Shown here piece by piece: positions 1 to 14,700 of a DNA stretch of 64,000 nt (the first letter of the stretch is position 1; every line of letters starts with the position of its first letter). The notes beneath the pieces were generated by a model. The model ran no database searches. It had not been told where the DNA came from and was given only the letters and a program-made list of their open reading frames with translations. The DNA is from Trogon surrucura (lineage: Eukaryota > Chordata > Aves > Trogoniformes > Trogonidae): NCBI GenBank assembly GCA_020746105.1, contig CM036619.1:72095635-72159634 (forward strand), in the 5' to 3' direction. Position numbers and translations under genes: made by a program.

Positions 1-907
1 GCCTTAATGTAGATTAAAAATTATACATTCTTTATACCTTCTCGTAAACTTTGAAAGGCCTTTAGAGTACTGTCACAACTTGATCCTTGTTCCAGTGCTG
101 TCCGTGTATAAAAAGGCTTACAGATAAGATAGGAAAGTCCAGTAAGTTAACCTTGCATTTGCTTGAGAGTTAGCTTTAATCTGGCCTCTTTAAAGAGCAG
201 ACTGGTAACAATTTGGAAATGTGGCCTAAGATAGCTGTGGGAAAACAACTCCAAGCCGCTCAGTGGTCCCTTTAACTTCTACTGTGGTTTATTTGGGCAC
301 TGAAGTGAATAGGGAGAATAATGTGACAGGAAGGATGCACCGGAATTCTTGTTCTTTGTAAAAGCTCCAAGTTCTCTGCTAAAGCAGAACAGAATGGGGC
401 AGCCGCTGAGGTGTTAGGTGGCATACTCATCCACAGCGGTGGTGTGTGATTTGGGTAGTTAGTGGGGTTTTTTAAGCTTCAATGAACAGTGAACTAAAAT
501 ATTTTCCAAGTGTACATCCGCCTTAAGGAGTGCTTCAGCTGTGCAGTTCCAGAAGTAAATGGTTGCTAATCTAGCCTTCAAAATAACTGTAATGTGCTGA
601 GAGCTTAAAAAATATTGGTAGTATAGCTTTAGAAAAAATAGTGTTCATTATAGGTTTTCCATCCTCTAAAATCTGTATTTGATGTTTGGCTGTGAATAGA
701 GTCGTTGAATTGCTGGAAGTCATATTAATATTTTATCAAGTCTGAAATAATTTGTATGTTGAAATACTGTTCTGCTACACAAAATGTTAGTGAGGCAAAA
801 TTTGGTACTGTGACTGTCCAGCGACACTAACAGACTCCTGCAGAAAATATTAAACAATCCATCAACTCTCGTAGAATTGTGTGGACTCTGTAGAGTAGGG
901 TTATAGA

Positions 908-971
908 TTGGGCTTGATGATCTCAAGGGTCTTTTCCAACCTGAATGTTTCTATCATTCTGTGATTCTATC
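908..971 (+). repeat. CR1 LINE 3' tail remnant
   Basis: The stretch reads like the last bases of a CR1 3' UTR: a 'gggcttgatgatct' block, then 'tcttttccaacct', ending in the repeated ATTCTGTG/ATTCTAT motif typical of CR1 termini. Nothing upstream is recognisable as CR1, so this is a very short 5'-truncated or decayed copy. Confidence 0.65.
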
Positions 972-3900
972 AGAGGTGCTTATATGTGGTGCAACAGAAT
1001 CAGAGTTACTCTGATAGGAGTATCTGAAAAGATACTGGTTTATATATTCAAAAGGCATATGGTACAGTTGCTAAAAGTCAAAGGCTATTTTTTGGTTTTT
1101 TTGGCATTACGAATTCAAGTAATGTTTCATAATACTAATTTGAATTATTCTGTTGTGGTGTCATATCATAGAACATAAAAGGGTGTTTAAAAAACATGTA
1201 CAATTTTAGGAGTCTAGTGAATAACCAGAGCTGGTTATAACACTTCAAAGCAACATTTGGGTTGTTTATGCAGACCCAGCACAAAATTTTTTCTCTATCA
1301 AAATATTCTTGTCTGGCTATACATATTATTTTGCACTGCAATCCTAAATTGTAAAAACTTTAACTCTTCAGTAGTTAATTTAAAAAAATGTAAGATAACC
1401 AATGCCTCAAAGAATCCAAGTAATCTAGTGTGTTGAATTTATTAAATCTTTAAAAAAGAAATGCTATAAAAAAGGGAAACCCAAGCCACTTGTGTTTCTT
1501 GAGTTATTTATTTTCTTTCCTTCCTTTCTCATGTTTGTTTCTTCTAGATACTTTTGGATTTTGCAGAGTTGTCAAAACATGTCTTTTATTTTGTCTTTCC
1601 ATGTCCAGGAAAACTAATCACTCTTCTGCAACCAGTTAATGCTTCAAATCTGCTGTGTGCGGGAAACCAATTGTCCCGTCTCAGCTGTGATCTGATTCAC
1701 AGAAGTAAAATAATATGTAATTTTCTTGCTTTGGATTATATCAAAGCTTTCTTATGCAGTTTTGGACCATCATGACTATTGCTTCTTTCTCAAATTGTGC
1801 TTTCCCAAACACAGTAAGAAATTCTTAGAACTGAAACAATGTTTTCTCTGGATTTCATGAGTGTTATGTATCTTTGAAAGACATCTAAGGACTATTTTAA
1901 CCACATCTTGCTTTGTTGAAAACTTTGTAAACCATCTCAGCTTCTGCCAGGAAAACAATGCCCTTTATATTTTTATAGCATACCCCACGTTATTTGCAAT
2001 GGAGTTGAATATCACTGAGTTGTGGTCACTAGTTTGCACTAATCCACTAGTTCGGATCACTAGCATTTTTAAGCAAAGAATCTACAATGGGATGGATTTT
2101 AAAATGAGCAGGCTTTCTGTATTGTCACTTCTACGCAGAAGAGCCCAGACTTAAATAGCAGGCAAGTCAGGCACAGATTTCCAAATCAGATATTTGACCT
2201 TGGGATTCTCATAAAGAAGTTTTCAACTCAAGGGCTATAAAAATAGTTGATACCAATTTTCTAATAATCAAACCATCTTTTGTTGTGGAGGCTAATGCAA
2301 TTGTGATTCACTATCGCTTCCATCTGCAGGGATGAGCTGCACAGTCTGTATTTCTGCGGAGCAGAAACGAGCAATTTCTTGTTATTTTGAGAAACTGCGT
2401 TTGATTCTCTGCCACTTGTAAAATGCTGGCTAATTGTTAGTTTAAAACAGCTCTTATCAATTATAGCATACCAGCTTAACAGTTTTCCACAATTTGTGAT
2501 TTCTCCATTTCTTCCATTTGTTTGGGTATATAATAAGTGGTTGAGTGTATCATTAATATTTATTCAGAAGGATGTGTGATTCAAGAATGGGAGTGGGGAA
2601 CTGTATCTGAAAGAAGTCAAAATAATAGGAATTACTAATTTGATTTTTTCTGAAATCTAGTTTGACATGTCGTAGAGACCTGGCTATATGAAAGTGTAAC
2701 TCAACTATTTAAAAACAAAAAATTTACCTCAAAGTCAGCTTCCTGAGAATGCTCATTTTACTGTACTGTACTGGTGCTTGGAAAGTATTTGGAAAAGGCA
2801 TGAGGTCTTGTATTTTCCTTGCATGCAAGTTCTTGACATAAATTAGTTTACTAGAGATATTTCAATGTATTTTGAAGAACTTTATGAGTTCATTTGTATT
2901 TTAACAATGTATTAAACTGTTAACGTAAAAGGTAAACTAGAATGTCAGGAGAGAGAGACAAGTTCTTTAAGAGAAAAGTGATGACTGGTGTCTTTGAAGT
3001 AAATGGAAATCTATTTATGGTGGGGGATATTGAAGAGCAAATGAACAGAGTGGCCCAAGTGACAAACACTGTATTTAAAGATTTCCAAATCTGAGTTGTG
3101 GTTCGGAGGAAGGGGCTCTTTGTAGGCAGCTAGAACTGCTGCTGCTTTGGCATTGTGAAACTTGTCACGGGCTGAGCGGTCACTTTCAGACACAAGAAGG
3201 AGAAAGTTTAGCCAGTCTTATGTGAACAGTTGTTGAAGAATTATCTTTCTTTTCCAAAAGGGACTTGTTTCAGGTGAAAGAAAAAGGAAGGTATTTGTTT
3301 ATAAAAGCTTGAATGCTGATGGAGAAGCATTACTGAAAAATCTCCCAGCTTATGAGATCATCTATGTGTAAGGGAGATTTTAAGAGACTTCTATCTTAAA
3401 ACTGTGTATATGTCTGATTCTTTATATCTACAGTAAATAAAGGTTTATGAAAGAAATACTGTTTTCTGTTCAGCTTTAGAAAGAATGCTTAGTAGAGTTA
3501 TAAATAAACATATTTTTTTTACGTGGTTCTTTCGGGAGACAGGAAAGTTTTTTCTTTAACTTTTACATGGAAAGTTTGAAGGACATTTGGAAAAACTGGA
3601 AGACACTTGCTTTGGCTGCGTTTGTATTGATCAAATGTCCAGTCATAAGTGATGGGAGATACACCTGGATGTACCAGTGCTGGCTGGGGTTCTGTTCTCT
3701 GTCCCACGGTTTATCTGTTTTCTCATTGTATGTCAAATACGGTGACATCATGCCCTGTGGTAGTTTTTGTAAAAGCTAATGCTGTTCTTAGGTGAATACT
3801 TACTCAATCCAGACAACAAAAAACCTTTGGCAGGAGAGGGAGGTAGAGTTGCGTTTTGAGACTCCTGTTCTGTTCACCTTCAGCCCCCCGTCATTCTTCC

Positions 3901-4708
3901 CTTGTGCCCTCTCCCCTCACAATTTGTAAGCTGCTTGTAGTCATACTCAATGGGCAAAAGTCTCCAAAATATTAACTTGGCTCAAGTTTGGAGAAAATTG
4001 ATGTTGAGGAAGAAGATAGGTGACTCAACAGTTGTCAGGTTTTTATTCTAGCCTGCCAGTTCACCAGTGAAATGTGTTTTTTACTGACCAGATGGCAAAC
4101 CTAAACTTTTGAACAAACCCTAGCATGCGATATCCCTTGATAATTTGGTAATTTAAGAGACATGGGGAAGATACAATAGTATTATGTGGGGATTGGATGT
4201 TTGGGAGTTGGAGGAATAAAGAGGGGCTTTTAAGGGACAGTAGCCGCAAGATGCTGAAGTTATTTCTGTTCACTGAAATCTACAGGAGATCAAGCCACAA
4301 GGTGGTTTTTTTTTTCCACTAGACAGGATAACTTGTTTTAGCAAAGGCTGTTTGCAGATAGCCTGTAATTTACTTCTAAGCATTGTCATTCCGTGAGATA
4401 TTTTTCTTTGTGCTGCTGCTCCTACTGCAACTGATCATTTTAAATTGTAAAAAAAATAGCCAGCTGCTGCTGCGAGGTAGTTTTTTAGAAGAACATAGTG
4501 GTGAAAGTTAAACCACTTCATGGCATTAATGAGTAGTTGGTTATGTTTCTTTTCCCCAACACAAAGTTTCCATTATTTGCTTATGAACTTTTCAGTCTGA
4601 ATTTACTGAATGTTTGTTGTTTTTTTTTTTTTTTTTAAATGGGAGTAGTTTGAAATCTGCTCAGAGGAGAAAACTATCCTATAAAGTAGCTATTTTTTAA
4701 GTATACTA

Positions 4709-4751
4709 TCTCCTGTTCTCCTCTTGAAAAGCCCAAGAGGAGAATAGGAGA
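4709..4751. repeat. Inverted repeat, 18-bp arms
   Basis: The left arm at 4709-4726 and the right arm at 4734-4751 are reverse complements with a single mismatch, which would be a G-U pair in RNA. They are separated by a 7-base loop (aaaagcc). It could form a DNA cruciform or an RNA hairpin if transcribed in the GALNT1 pre-mRNA. No transposon family is recognised. Confidence 0.75.
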
Positions 4752-5161
4752 GCAGACTTCAGGCAAAATGAGAAGATTAAAGTATTGTTCGTATATGTAA
4801 AGTATGTAAGCTGCTGTAATTAGAGAGAGTGATAACGTAGTTTACTTGCATTCTGAAGACCATGAAGGAGAGGAGAGAAAGAAGCTCAATTCACTGGCTT
4901 TATACTAGTGTTTTCTACACTAAAATTACGCTGGATACCTTACTGTGTTGGGAAAGCTGAGGCTTATATCTTAACTGCGACAGCTACTTGCACAGAAGGA
5001 TGGTGTGAGAAAATTAATAGAACAACTGTCTGCTCAGGTTCGCTTTTTGGTATTTAGTTCTGAGTTTCTTTGGTGGAAATGTGTTCTGCGCTGTAATGTC
5101 ACAGAAACTATTAGGAAGAACTTTTTATACTACAGATAATAGTATAACTGTTGATAATATT

Positions 5162-5769
5162 CACAGAATCACAGAATGTCAGATCATCTAGTTCAAACGC
5201 TCTGCCAGAGCAGGATTACTTACAGTAGGTCACACAGGAACACATCCAGGTGGGTTTTGATTGTCTCCAGAGAAAGGAGACACCACAACCTCCCTGGGCA
5301 GCCTGTGCCAGTGCTCTGTCACCCTCACAGCAAAGAAGTATTTCCTTGTGTTTAGGTTGAACCTCCTGTTTGCCAGTTTGTGACCATTGCCCCTTGTCCT
5401 ATCACTGGGCATCCCTGAGAAAACCCTGGCTCTCTCCTTCTGACACTCTCCCTTGACATATTTATAAACATTAATGAGGTCACCCCTCAGCCTCCTCCAA
5501 GCTAGAGAGATCCAGCTCCTTCAGCCTTTTCTCATAAGGGAGATGTTCCACTCCATCATCTTTGTGGCTCTGCGCTGGAGTCTCTCCAGCAGTTCCCTGT
5601 CTCTCTTGAACTGAGAGGCCCAGAACTGGACACAATATTCCAGATGTGGCCTCACCAGGGCAAAGCAGAGGGGCAGGAGGACCTCTCTTGACCTACTAAC
5701 CACCCCCCTTCTCATACACCCCAGGATGCCATTGGCCTTCTTGGCCACGAGGACACATTGTTGGCTCAT
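5162..5769 (-). mobile_element. CR1 LINE, 5'-truncated, antisense
   Basis: On the minus strand this is the 3' part of CR1 ORF2 plus the 3' UTR. The + strand opens with 'tcacagaatcacagaat', the reverse of the CR1 terminal octamers. Conceptual translation of 5521-5769 gives [18 protein letters not shown], then [16 protein letters not shown] and [13 protein letters not shown], matching the segment after the reverse transcriptase. A second frame at 5230-5412 carries [14 protein letters not shown]. The frame is broken between these parts, so it is a dead copy, and it is visibly more diverged than the 28.7 kb copy. It is about 600 bp, against several kb for a full CR1. Confidence 0.93.
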
Positions 5770-8700
5770 ATTTCTGAATGAATGCTGCTAAGTGTTATGA
5801 TTTTAAGGACTTAACTCTTAGTAAGAAGTGAAATGTCCGTGTAAGCGTGGACATATTTTGAACGTTGTTGTCACCTATACTTTCAGTCTAGTTTTTACCC
5901 GGATTACTCGCTTTCTCTACATGTGACATGTAACATTATAACAACTTTCTTGGAATAAAAAAAAAAGGTGATAGTCAAAAGAGTTGATCGTTTCAAGGCT
6001 TTAATGAATAAATCAGGAAAAACCAGAGGTTGTCTTAGGGTGTATTGTAACTTTTTGCTTTTGTTGTTAATGACTGGCAAGACAGTGTAAAATGTAAATG
6101 TCTTGCTCTAGAAGACAAAAATATTTAAATGGCTAAATAGCATCTCACTGTTTCTTTTGTCAAATAATGACAGCTATGTTTGTGTAGAATTCACAAATCC
6201 AGAACTATTAAGAGAATGTAGAAGTGTTGACTGGGTAGAAACTATCTATTGGCAAGTGCAAGTTTTGACTGGCATGATTAGTTTGTTCAACTTCAAGTAG
6301 GAAAAAACCCAATCTGACCTTCTTCCTTCCCACCTCTGTTGTCTCTGAGGTGTCAAATGTACTCTTGACATAGGACTTAGTTTCCTTTTTGTGCTTGCTT
6401 ATGCTTTCAGGCAATGGAAGCATAAAAAAATGTGGGGGAAAAAGAAGCTTCAAAAGCTAAAGGTGTTGATATAATTCAGGCAAGAAGAGAGTAAGCTGTG
6501 ATTAGCAGGAAAGTATCAGTAGGATTTTTGCAAGAAATGGGAGGGGTTTATATACCCCAGTAAAACAGGCATACTGTCTGCTTTCATTTAACAGCATAGG
6601 GCACACTGTTACAGCCCTAGGGCATGTTGGAATAATTGTTGAAGAGGTAGACAGGACAGTTGTGTTTAGATAAGACATGATGTCTCTTGAGCAAAAAATT
6701 GCATGGTAGTCCAAACCAGACAGGCAAGATAGTTCTAAGAAGTTACGCTTACATGCGCTGTAAATTCTTGTAGTTTTTTCACATACATATACTTAAAATA
6801 GCACTGAGCTTTAAGTCTTTTACGAATATTTTTGCCGTGTTAATTCTTGATGAGTAAGCAGAATATTGTTGTTATGGTATGGAAAATAACGTTTCATTTT
6901 CTGTTCTGTATATAATTTTTCCATGGATATGAAAGCTTGGTAAGGCTTTTGCTGAATGGGTCGTATTTGAGTCATCATATTTTTGTTTAGAACTTAGTTT
7001 CTGGAAGTGTGGAAAGCTTTTTTGATGCAGATCTAAGAGCAATGCTGACCAGTCAGTGGTTTGAGCATGGTTGGTCTGTAGAACACTTCAGCTTGCAGAT
7101 AGCTCTTTTCATCATTTGATACTCTTTTGAAGCTGATAAAGCACTTGAGATGCTACTTATAAGTTGGTTCTCATTAATTTTATATCCAAGTAATTTGAAG
7201 CTAAATGTTCATGTATCATACCATGGAAGTCTAGCTTAGGTATTTTGACAAATGATTTTCTGTTTTGGTGAGAGCCTCACGGGGAGGTAATTGCAAGCCC
7301 CAAGCTCTCAGGTGCAGAGGAAGGCCTTAGAAATGCTTTTTCAACTGACACTGCTTCTCTAGTGAAGTTACTAATGATAAATTGGATTTAAATCTTTAAA
7401 AAGCATGGTACATTTGCTAAAGTATATGAAAAAATTAGTTGATACTTTCTGTCTGAGCCCATGTTACGAAGTGATTTTTTTAAGGGTATGACTTTGTCGA
7501 ACAGTTGGGCGGAAAAGCTGAGTAAGTTGGGACGCTTTGTTTTGGCCGGTCATGCCATGTTCAGAAGTGTTGAGAGCTTCCTGCTTGCTCTTCTTGACGT
7601 CAAGTGTTTCAGGATTAAGTGGTTTAGGACAATATAGTACTTCAGAATTTTCCCATATTTCTAAAGGAATAAGTATAATTCAGTGTAGATTGAACACAAG
7701 TAGTATGTTCCCATTTTTATTGCTTTTTATGTAAGTGTTTTTTTTTTTTTTTTAAAAGGTACCTTCTTTCATTTTTGGCGCTTCCTGAGATGTTCTAGTA
7801 TAGCATACTGGCTATCAGATAAGAATGTTCAGATTTTATTCTTCTGTAGTGCTCTCTTTACCCTGACCTTCCTTTCAACACAGCAAGTACTTAGCCTACT
7901 TCTCATGCTATTTTTTCTTTAGTAACTTTGTTTTTATGGGTTGATGAGAAGGTTAAACATTCTTAGTGTTTTGCTACCTAACTTTTGATGTACCCTAGGA
8001 TGAACTTTTCTAAGGAAGATTCCTGTTTAACGCTGTCCTAGAATATTCAAACAAGAATTATTCCTTATCCCTGAATGAGCCCAAGTGTTTTTAGGAAAGC
8101 AAGAATTTATAGAACTGATGTCTTTCCAGTTACTGAAAATGCTGAATGGTTCAATTTATATTTGAATACCTGATGGAAATTTCCAGTAGAGAGAGGTTCT
8201 CAGACCTTGAAGTGCTCTGCCAGGTATCAGATTAATAATCCTTCTTTTTGTGATATTATGATGTAATTTGCAGTGTTCCTGGTCCAGCTGCTAAAGAGGT
8301 GTTTAACTTGAGTTGGAAAACAGATAAACAAGGACTGAAAACCAAACAGAGAAAATAGAAGACATAACTACCATGTAGCAGGCCTGTTGAGATTTAGTGT
8401 AACAACGGCAAGTCTGAAAATTTAGGAATTAAGCTGTTAGCTTCATGAGCGTGCCAGTTTACCACTGCTGCTGAAGTAAACAATGTTTTCCTGGTCTTTT
8501 TTTTTTCCCTTTCTTAGGCATGTATTGTGAAATAGATTGCAAAATTTTTTGGATTGCAGTACGTTTCTATGCTAAATTAGCTCTAACCTGTACCCAAATG
8601 GGATGTTGTCGAAAGAAATGTGTATCTAGAAGGAAATGCTTAGGGACTGAAGGATGTTTTTATGCATTCCTTGAGCTGCAATGCTGATTTTCGATATTGC

Positions 8701-11700
8701 TGGTTGGTTTTTTTTTAGTGTGATTTTAGGCATGATGCATATGTAAACTGCTTACCTTTTTTTCCTGCATACTTCAATGTCTTCTTGGTTTGTGCTTGTA
8801 AAAAGAAAGGCACTGACTCAGCAATTATTAAACTGAAGCAGGGTATTTCTGGGAAGAAACCTTAAGGTCTGCAGCATGCTTTGGGAAACTGTATGCTGGA
8901 TTGCTGAATTGCCAAAGGCTACATTAACACAGCAGTGCTTTTTTTTTTTTTTAGAAAAGCTAATTCATTACTTTATTGTCGCAGTTTCCTCATACTTGTT
9001 ATGACAGTGTTAATAGCTCTCAGTATTCTGTTTCAACTACCTGCTACTGATTTTACAGAAAGGCACAAGAAAGAAGTTGGGATATGTATTAGTAACTGAA
9101 TCTATTGTTTGGAAACTTGGTAACGTAACGTTTCCTGTGTTCCTTTGTGGTAAACAAAACTTCCTGAAATAGGGACCATTATCTCACCTGAAGCCAGAAA
9201 ATGTTTGCCTGCCTGTTGCTACTTAAAAGAATGGAAGAATTTTATTTTTTTTTGTTGTTTAAAGTGATCTTCCTACTCTTGCAAATGAGAAGTGATAGTC
9301 ATTTGTCAGCTCAGCCAAATTTCAGATACTGTTTGGAGCAACAGAGCTTTGCCTGGAGGCCAATGAAGATATCTGAAGCTAGAATTTCTGTGGGAGGGTT
9401 AGTATTTGTGTATAAAGACATATGCTCAGTCAAGCAGCTTGTTGTTTTAGGGTATGTATTTTCCTGTTGACACTGACAGTCAGTCTTCCTGAAATGCTTT
9501 AAATCTGGCAGAAGGCGGCAAACCATTCCCTCTTAAATCCATTTATTTCCTCACCACAAAATTTCTGTTTTAAATAGAGCATTAATGTTTTCAAAGAACT
9601 GAGTCCCCAGGCCAGACTTTTTTTTTTCCCAGGGGAGGTTCTATGTATTACTTCTGTGCTTTAGGCTACTTTTTTTTTCTAAAGGTTTACTTTTATGTGC
9701 TGTAAACTTACTGTTCCCTGAGTTAAAGTCCTCCTAATTAACAGTCTGTTGTTTTGGACTTTGGAGTTATGATATGCTTTTTCACCTCTTAAACAGCTGT
9801 CTCTAATACTTCCATTATTTACTTGGGGACTAATGTTATAATGTGTGATAATATAGGTCCTCATAAAAGCTTGTGGACAAGAATACAATTTTCTCATTTT
9901 CCTCTTTGATTAGCAAGTGCTAATTGCATCTTGCAAGAAAATACTTCCTGTTTGATTCATGAGGGTTTTTTTTTTATGGTTGCATTTAGTTCCTAAGTTA
10001 GTAAATATAAACAGCCTTTCCTAGTTCTCTATACAGCCATAAATTATTTGGTTTAGAGTAAGTACTCCAATATTTGTGTTTCTTTCACAACGAAGATATA
10101 GAGCTGAATAGAAAGTAGACTGTCTCTTATGGCACAGTGCTGGAATAAATGATTTCTCAGTGTCTAAACAGAGATAATTAGATGTGTGGAGCAGTGGTTT
10201 TACTTTGGGGACTTTCTACCACTTAGCACTTTGTTTATTATCTTCATGAGAAAGTATCATATCATTGAGATCCTTTATAAATGGTGAGAAGCATTGTGTA
10301 AATTTGACATTTGCTTTTACAAATCTACTAGTTGATTTATTTCAAGTACTGCCTGTCGTCAATGGTAAATCTCAGGATCTTGCTTAGATAGCTCCGCTCC
10401 CACTTTTCTCACTTTAACTAATATGCTGTAGTGCACACTAAAATACACTGTATGTCTGTGATATCCAAAAAAGCAAAGCCTTTGGTTAGAAGTAGAACTA
10501 TACTGTAGTTCCCTTTACATATACCACAGTTGCTGTCATTTTATTACCCCACAGCTGCCTGTTGCCACTTGCAAACTGAGTTCTTGGCCCGTGGAAGGCT
10601 GAGGTTGTGATCTTTTAAGCACCATTAAAGCAGCCTGTTTGAGTGTCCATAATTTTGCATCCCTCTGAGGTAATGGGAAATATTTGTTATTATCTTATTC
10701 TCCAAAGTTCCATTAAAAGTTATCAGTGGAAATGAAGAAACTGGGTATGACAGTAACTTGGGTACTTTTTTTTTTTTTTTTCTCCTCTAAACTTGGTTCT
10801 CCCACACGCTCCCCCTGTTAAGTTTTCCTACTGTTTGGGCATCATATCAGAAAATGAGAGATTACGGATTATTCAACTGAGTATTACACCTGAGAATATC
10901 ACAGGTAGCTTTCGTGAGGCTCTTTGTTCACTGTTGAAGAGGGCATGCAATTTTAATGAACATTTATGGGGCATCTGTGATTGATTTTAATGTAGTTATG
11001 TATTTTTTTCCTCAGTAGGACTGGAAACTTTTACTCTTTTCTAGTGAGTCAGGGAAGATTCATAAAAGGTAAAAAAAGCATTATCTTTCTCAGTTGAAGG
11101 GATCCTGTGTTTATTTTCCAGTATTGATGTTGCTTATGCTTTTTCTAGCAAAGAACAGCATCAAGGTGGAAGTCAAGCTACATTCATGAAAACTAAATGA
11201 AGAAATCCACTTTGTGTACATACTGATGCACATGTACACATGCACATATCTCCATAGGCAGCTGGGGTTAATGCCACTTAGCATACTGGAGGGAGTTGAT
11301 GATTCTGCCTAGTTGCTGCTGCTGGTTTTAACCATACTTGCATTTTTTTGAGGAAGATGACTACATGAACTGTTACAGTAAGCAATAATTATCTGATGTC
11401 TCCTGAGCTTCATGTGACTTGCGGTGAAGAGTTGTCAGTGAGGTCCAAAGTCAGTGCTCTGTATACACAAAATAAACTGTCTCTAGTGCCAGGGGGGTGC
11501 CTCTGGTGCTGGTCCCACCTGAGCTCTCGCAAGTGGAGGGGAGAAAAGACAAGACTGGGGTTGAAAATGTTTCAGAATAAGATAGTGAGGCGGAGATTTC
11601 GAGAGGGAAGTACAGCTCAGTCTTTAAGTTTTCAATAGCCCATTACTGTAGAAGTATTACTGAAAAACTAAATTACCCACTCTTTGTAAACAAACAAAAC

Positions 11701-14700
11701 AAACAGCAAACTTGTAGTTGACACTGAATCTTATTTTCTTGACTTCTGGGTTTCTTCACAGTGAATGCTTTGTCAACTGAAGGAGCTGAGAGGTGTCTAG
11801 TGCATTTTGCACTGTGGCTCACATCCTCCATACGAATCTGTGCTGGTTGCTTTGCATACTTGTGAAACAATGCGGGTAGTGTTCCCTGGAGGCTGAAGAG
11901 AAGGTGCAGAGGGTGTCTGCCAGCTCGCAGCAGTCAACACACAACTCTTTGTTGATAGTCCCACTGAAGGCAAGCATGCCCGGACCATTGATGCTCCATG
12001 CTCGTACTTAAGGCTGATGTATGTTAATGCAATCAAAATAAACTGGTGTTGCTGATTGCTTTTGAATCATGATAGTTAAGACAGACTTCTGGCATTGTTA
12101 CAGACCTGTAGTGCTGCTTCCAGTTTGCAGATAACTTGTGTCTTGTCTTTCTGGAGAGTTGTGAGTTTATGAAACGTAGCTTTCTTGTGTGAGTTGTGCA
12201 ATTCTGTGTCGGTACTGTTTGAATTATGAAAAAGGTGGTTTTTACAGTCCAAAGAGATTTTCAGTAATGATGCTGAATATGATAGGAGATACTTTACTGT
12301 TGAGCGTAGTAGATTGTGTTGTATTTTTATTTTTTTATTGTACTTTCCAGCAGTGTAGTACTGTCAAGCAGGGTAAAAAAAAAAAAAAAAAGCTTTTCTG
12401 TAGTCTTGATTCAAGGGTGGGAGAGTGTGCATTTTACAGTTGACTTCTAAAAATAATATTTACTTTAAAAAAACCCCTGTGGGTTCAGTCACTCTTGGTC
12501 CCTTTCATACACTGCTAGTGCTAGCTTGTGTCATTTTGAGTCAAGGTCCCCAGAAGGCAGGAGACGCTGCTCCATTGCTTGCATGGCTGTACTTACCAGA
12601 ATTCTTGCTTAGTTGGCGAACAACATATTTGTGAAGGCCAAGAAAAATCCATTTTCTCTGGAGTTCCATGACAGGCTAATAACTTTCTATCCTTTTCACG
12701 ATTTCTTGTTCAATCCCTTGTTCTGACATTTCTGACCATGTGCAGGGTCACTCTATTGGACTGAGCTGGGAGAAAAATAAGCTGATGAAATGAGGTTGCC
12801 TACATAATTTATGGCAGCTGGATGGTTGTGTGTGGAGAGGTGTGTCAATGAATAAACAGAAATGGACTGTACAGACTGGACAGATAATGCATGACTAGAA
12901 AAATCATACAGTCAATCTGTATTATATTTAGGGAGATGTGAAAATGGTAAATGGGATCAAGATTGACAATTAGGAATAGGTATTTTATTGTGCATAGGTA
13001 GCTCTGCATGATTGTTGCTGTTATTAACATTAAATGTGTGAGAGAGAAGTTCTCTGAATAGTGGAAATGCAAATATTGAGATTGTTCAGTATAGACAGTA
13101 ACTCAAATGCCAGATGTTTATATTTTGCACTCTACAAACATTGTAGCTGTGAGTCTGGTCAGCATCTATATCAGAGTGACTCACTAAAAGTTGTTTGGGT
13201 TTAAATAAAAGCTCAGAGAGTTGGATTCCTCTGAAAAGTCAGTTTTCGGAAAAACCTTTCTTCGTTGTTGGGTGCCGTTTACAAAAGTTAAGGCACCCAC
13301 TGTGCAGAGAGTCTGGTGCTTATTATGACAGAACATTTAGCTGGTGGTAGTGAAATATAAACCAGGGGCAGTAAAAATGATTGTTAAGGGAGATCTCTGC
13401 CTAGAATCATACTGATCTAACTTTTGACTTGTGAAATACTTGGAGTTGATATGAGAACTTATTGACAGAAGCTGCTTGGATTCCAAATTCCAAAATCACA
13501 GCTCCAGCTGTTTCATTTGAATTCTGTAGGCTATTTGTAGGCACAATTTAAAGCAGAATTAGTCTTCAGTTAAAATTGTGGGGCAATGTAACGTGGTATG
13601 GAGAGTTGAAAGCTAATGGCTACTGGCAGCCTTAATATAAGTATTCATGGCTCGTACTGCAGCAGGTTCTTTCTAGTTCCCATTCACCTGCATATTCTGT
13701 TACTGGTGTCCAGGTCTCCAAACCTCACTTGCCTGTTCACATCAACGGTGCAGGTTTTTATTTTTTTCTGGGTTACTTTCGATTTGCAACGAGAGAACGA
13801 AAAGGCACAGTGCATCATTTTCACCTTGGTTTCTTTTGCCTGTTTCTGACTAAAATGGTTTTTGCTTTGAGTCAGAATCATGAGAAAATCACCAGCCAGT
13901 TGTGTGTGTACTGTGCTTAACTTTTTGTTCTTAGCAGGATCCAGCTAGAGTAGAAACCTATGAAGAGATGTAGTTGCAGGTAGAACAGGCCCTCTATTTG
14001 AATATGCAGTTTAGTGTAGATTTGGAAGCCTTATTGTGAAGATCGTAATCAAGCCAATCTAACATCCTCTAGAACAGGAAGCTTGTGGACTGGAGAAAGC
14101 CACATGTGATACTCTTGCAGAGCAAGCTAAGGAAACATGACCTAGATAAAAAAGGCTATTTTAGGATGTGTGTAAAATCATTAGGTTAACAGTAGCCAGA
14201 GCTTTATTTTTCACTAGTTCACTTTCAGCAATGTTGTATGGGATCTTTTGTAGTTGTTTCAGCTTATTGTTCTTATGCTATTCTACTACATAGTTTATGA
14301 GTATGGTTGTGAAATCTGAAGAGAAGATGTGTTTGGAAATAAATGCAGGCACATGAAGCTGGGGTGGCAATTCAGAAGAATGCTGAATGTTGGAAAGACA
14401 GCCTGAAAGAATAGGATGTAATTTAAAAGTATAGGTGAAATACGTTATATTTAAGTCAAAATAACATAAAATAAAAGATGGAGAATTGCTTAAGGTGTTT
14501 GTTACCTCCATTCCCCACCCTGATTTAGGACAAGCCATGGGTTATAAAATGAGGTTTAGCAATGTAGCATTGTTCAGAAAGAGGTGTGTGTATGTATTGG
14601 CGTGAATAAGTGGTGGTATAATTTGAAGGACGTGTAGAGTTGAACCTTCTGCTTTGTTCTGCATTGTGAGGTTAAAGTACTGTATCAGTTTTGGCCATTG

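Larger units (their letters stand above)
1..5161. other. Non-coding DNA, probably 5' intron of GALNT1
   Basis: I recognise no gene here. The open frames are short, with no family motifs and no codon bias, and the DNA is AT-rich with T runs (for example around 4619-4636). The only named pieces are a CR1 3' tail at 908-971 and a strong inverted repeat at 4709-4751, listed separately. Assignment to the first intron of GALNT1 is inferred from the coding exon at 38 kb being preceded by a splice acceptor. Intergenic DNA upstream of the gene cannot be excluded. Confidence 0.5.

Noticed and set aside
11396-11638. 80-codon frame as a small gene
   Set aside because: No recognisable domain, no splice or promoter context, and length within chance expectation for a 64 kb window.
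12375-12391. Poly(A) as tail of a processed pseudogene
   Set aside because: No gene-like sequence or target-site duplication could be seen upstream.
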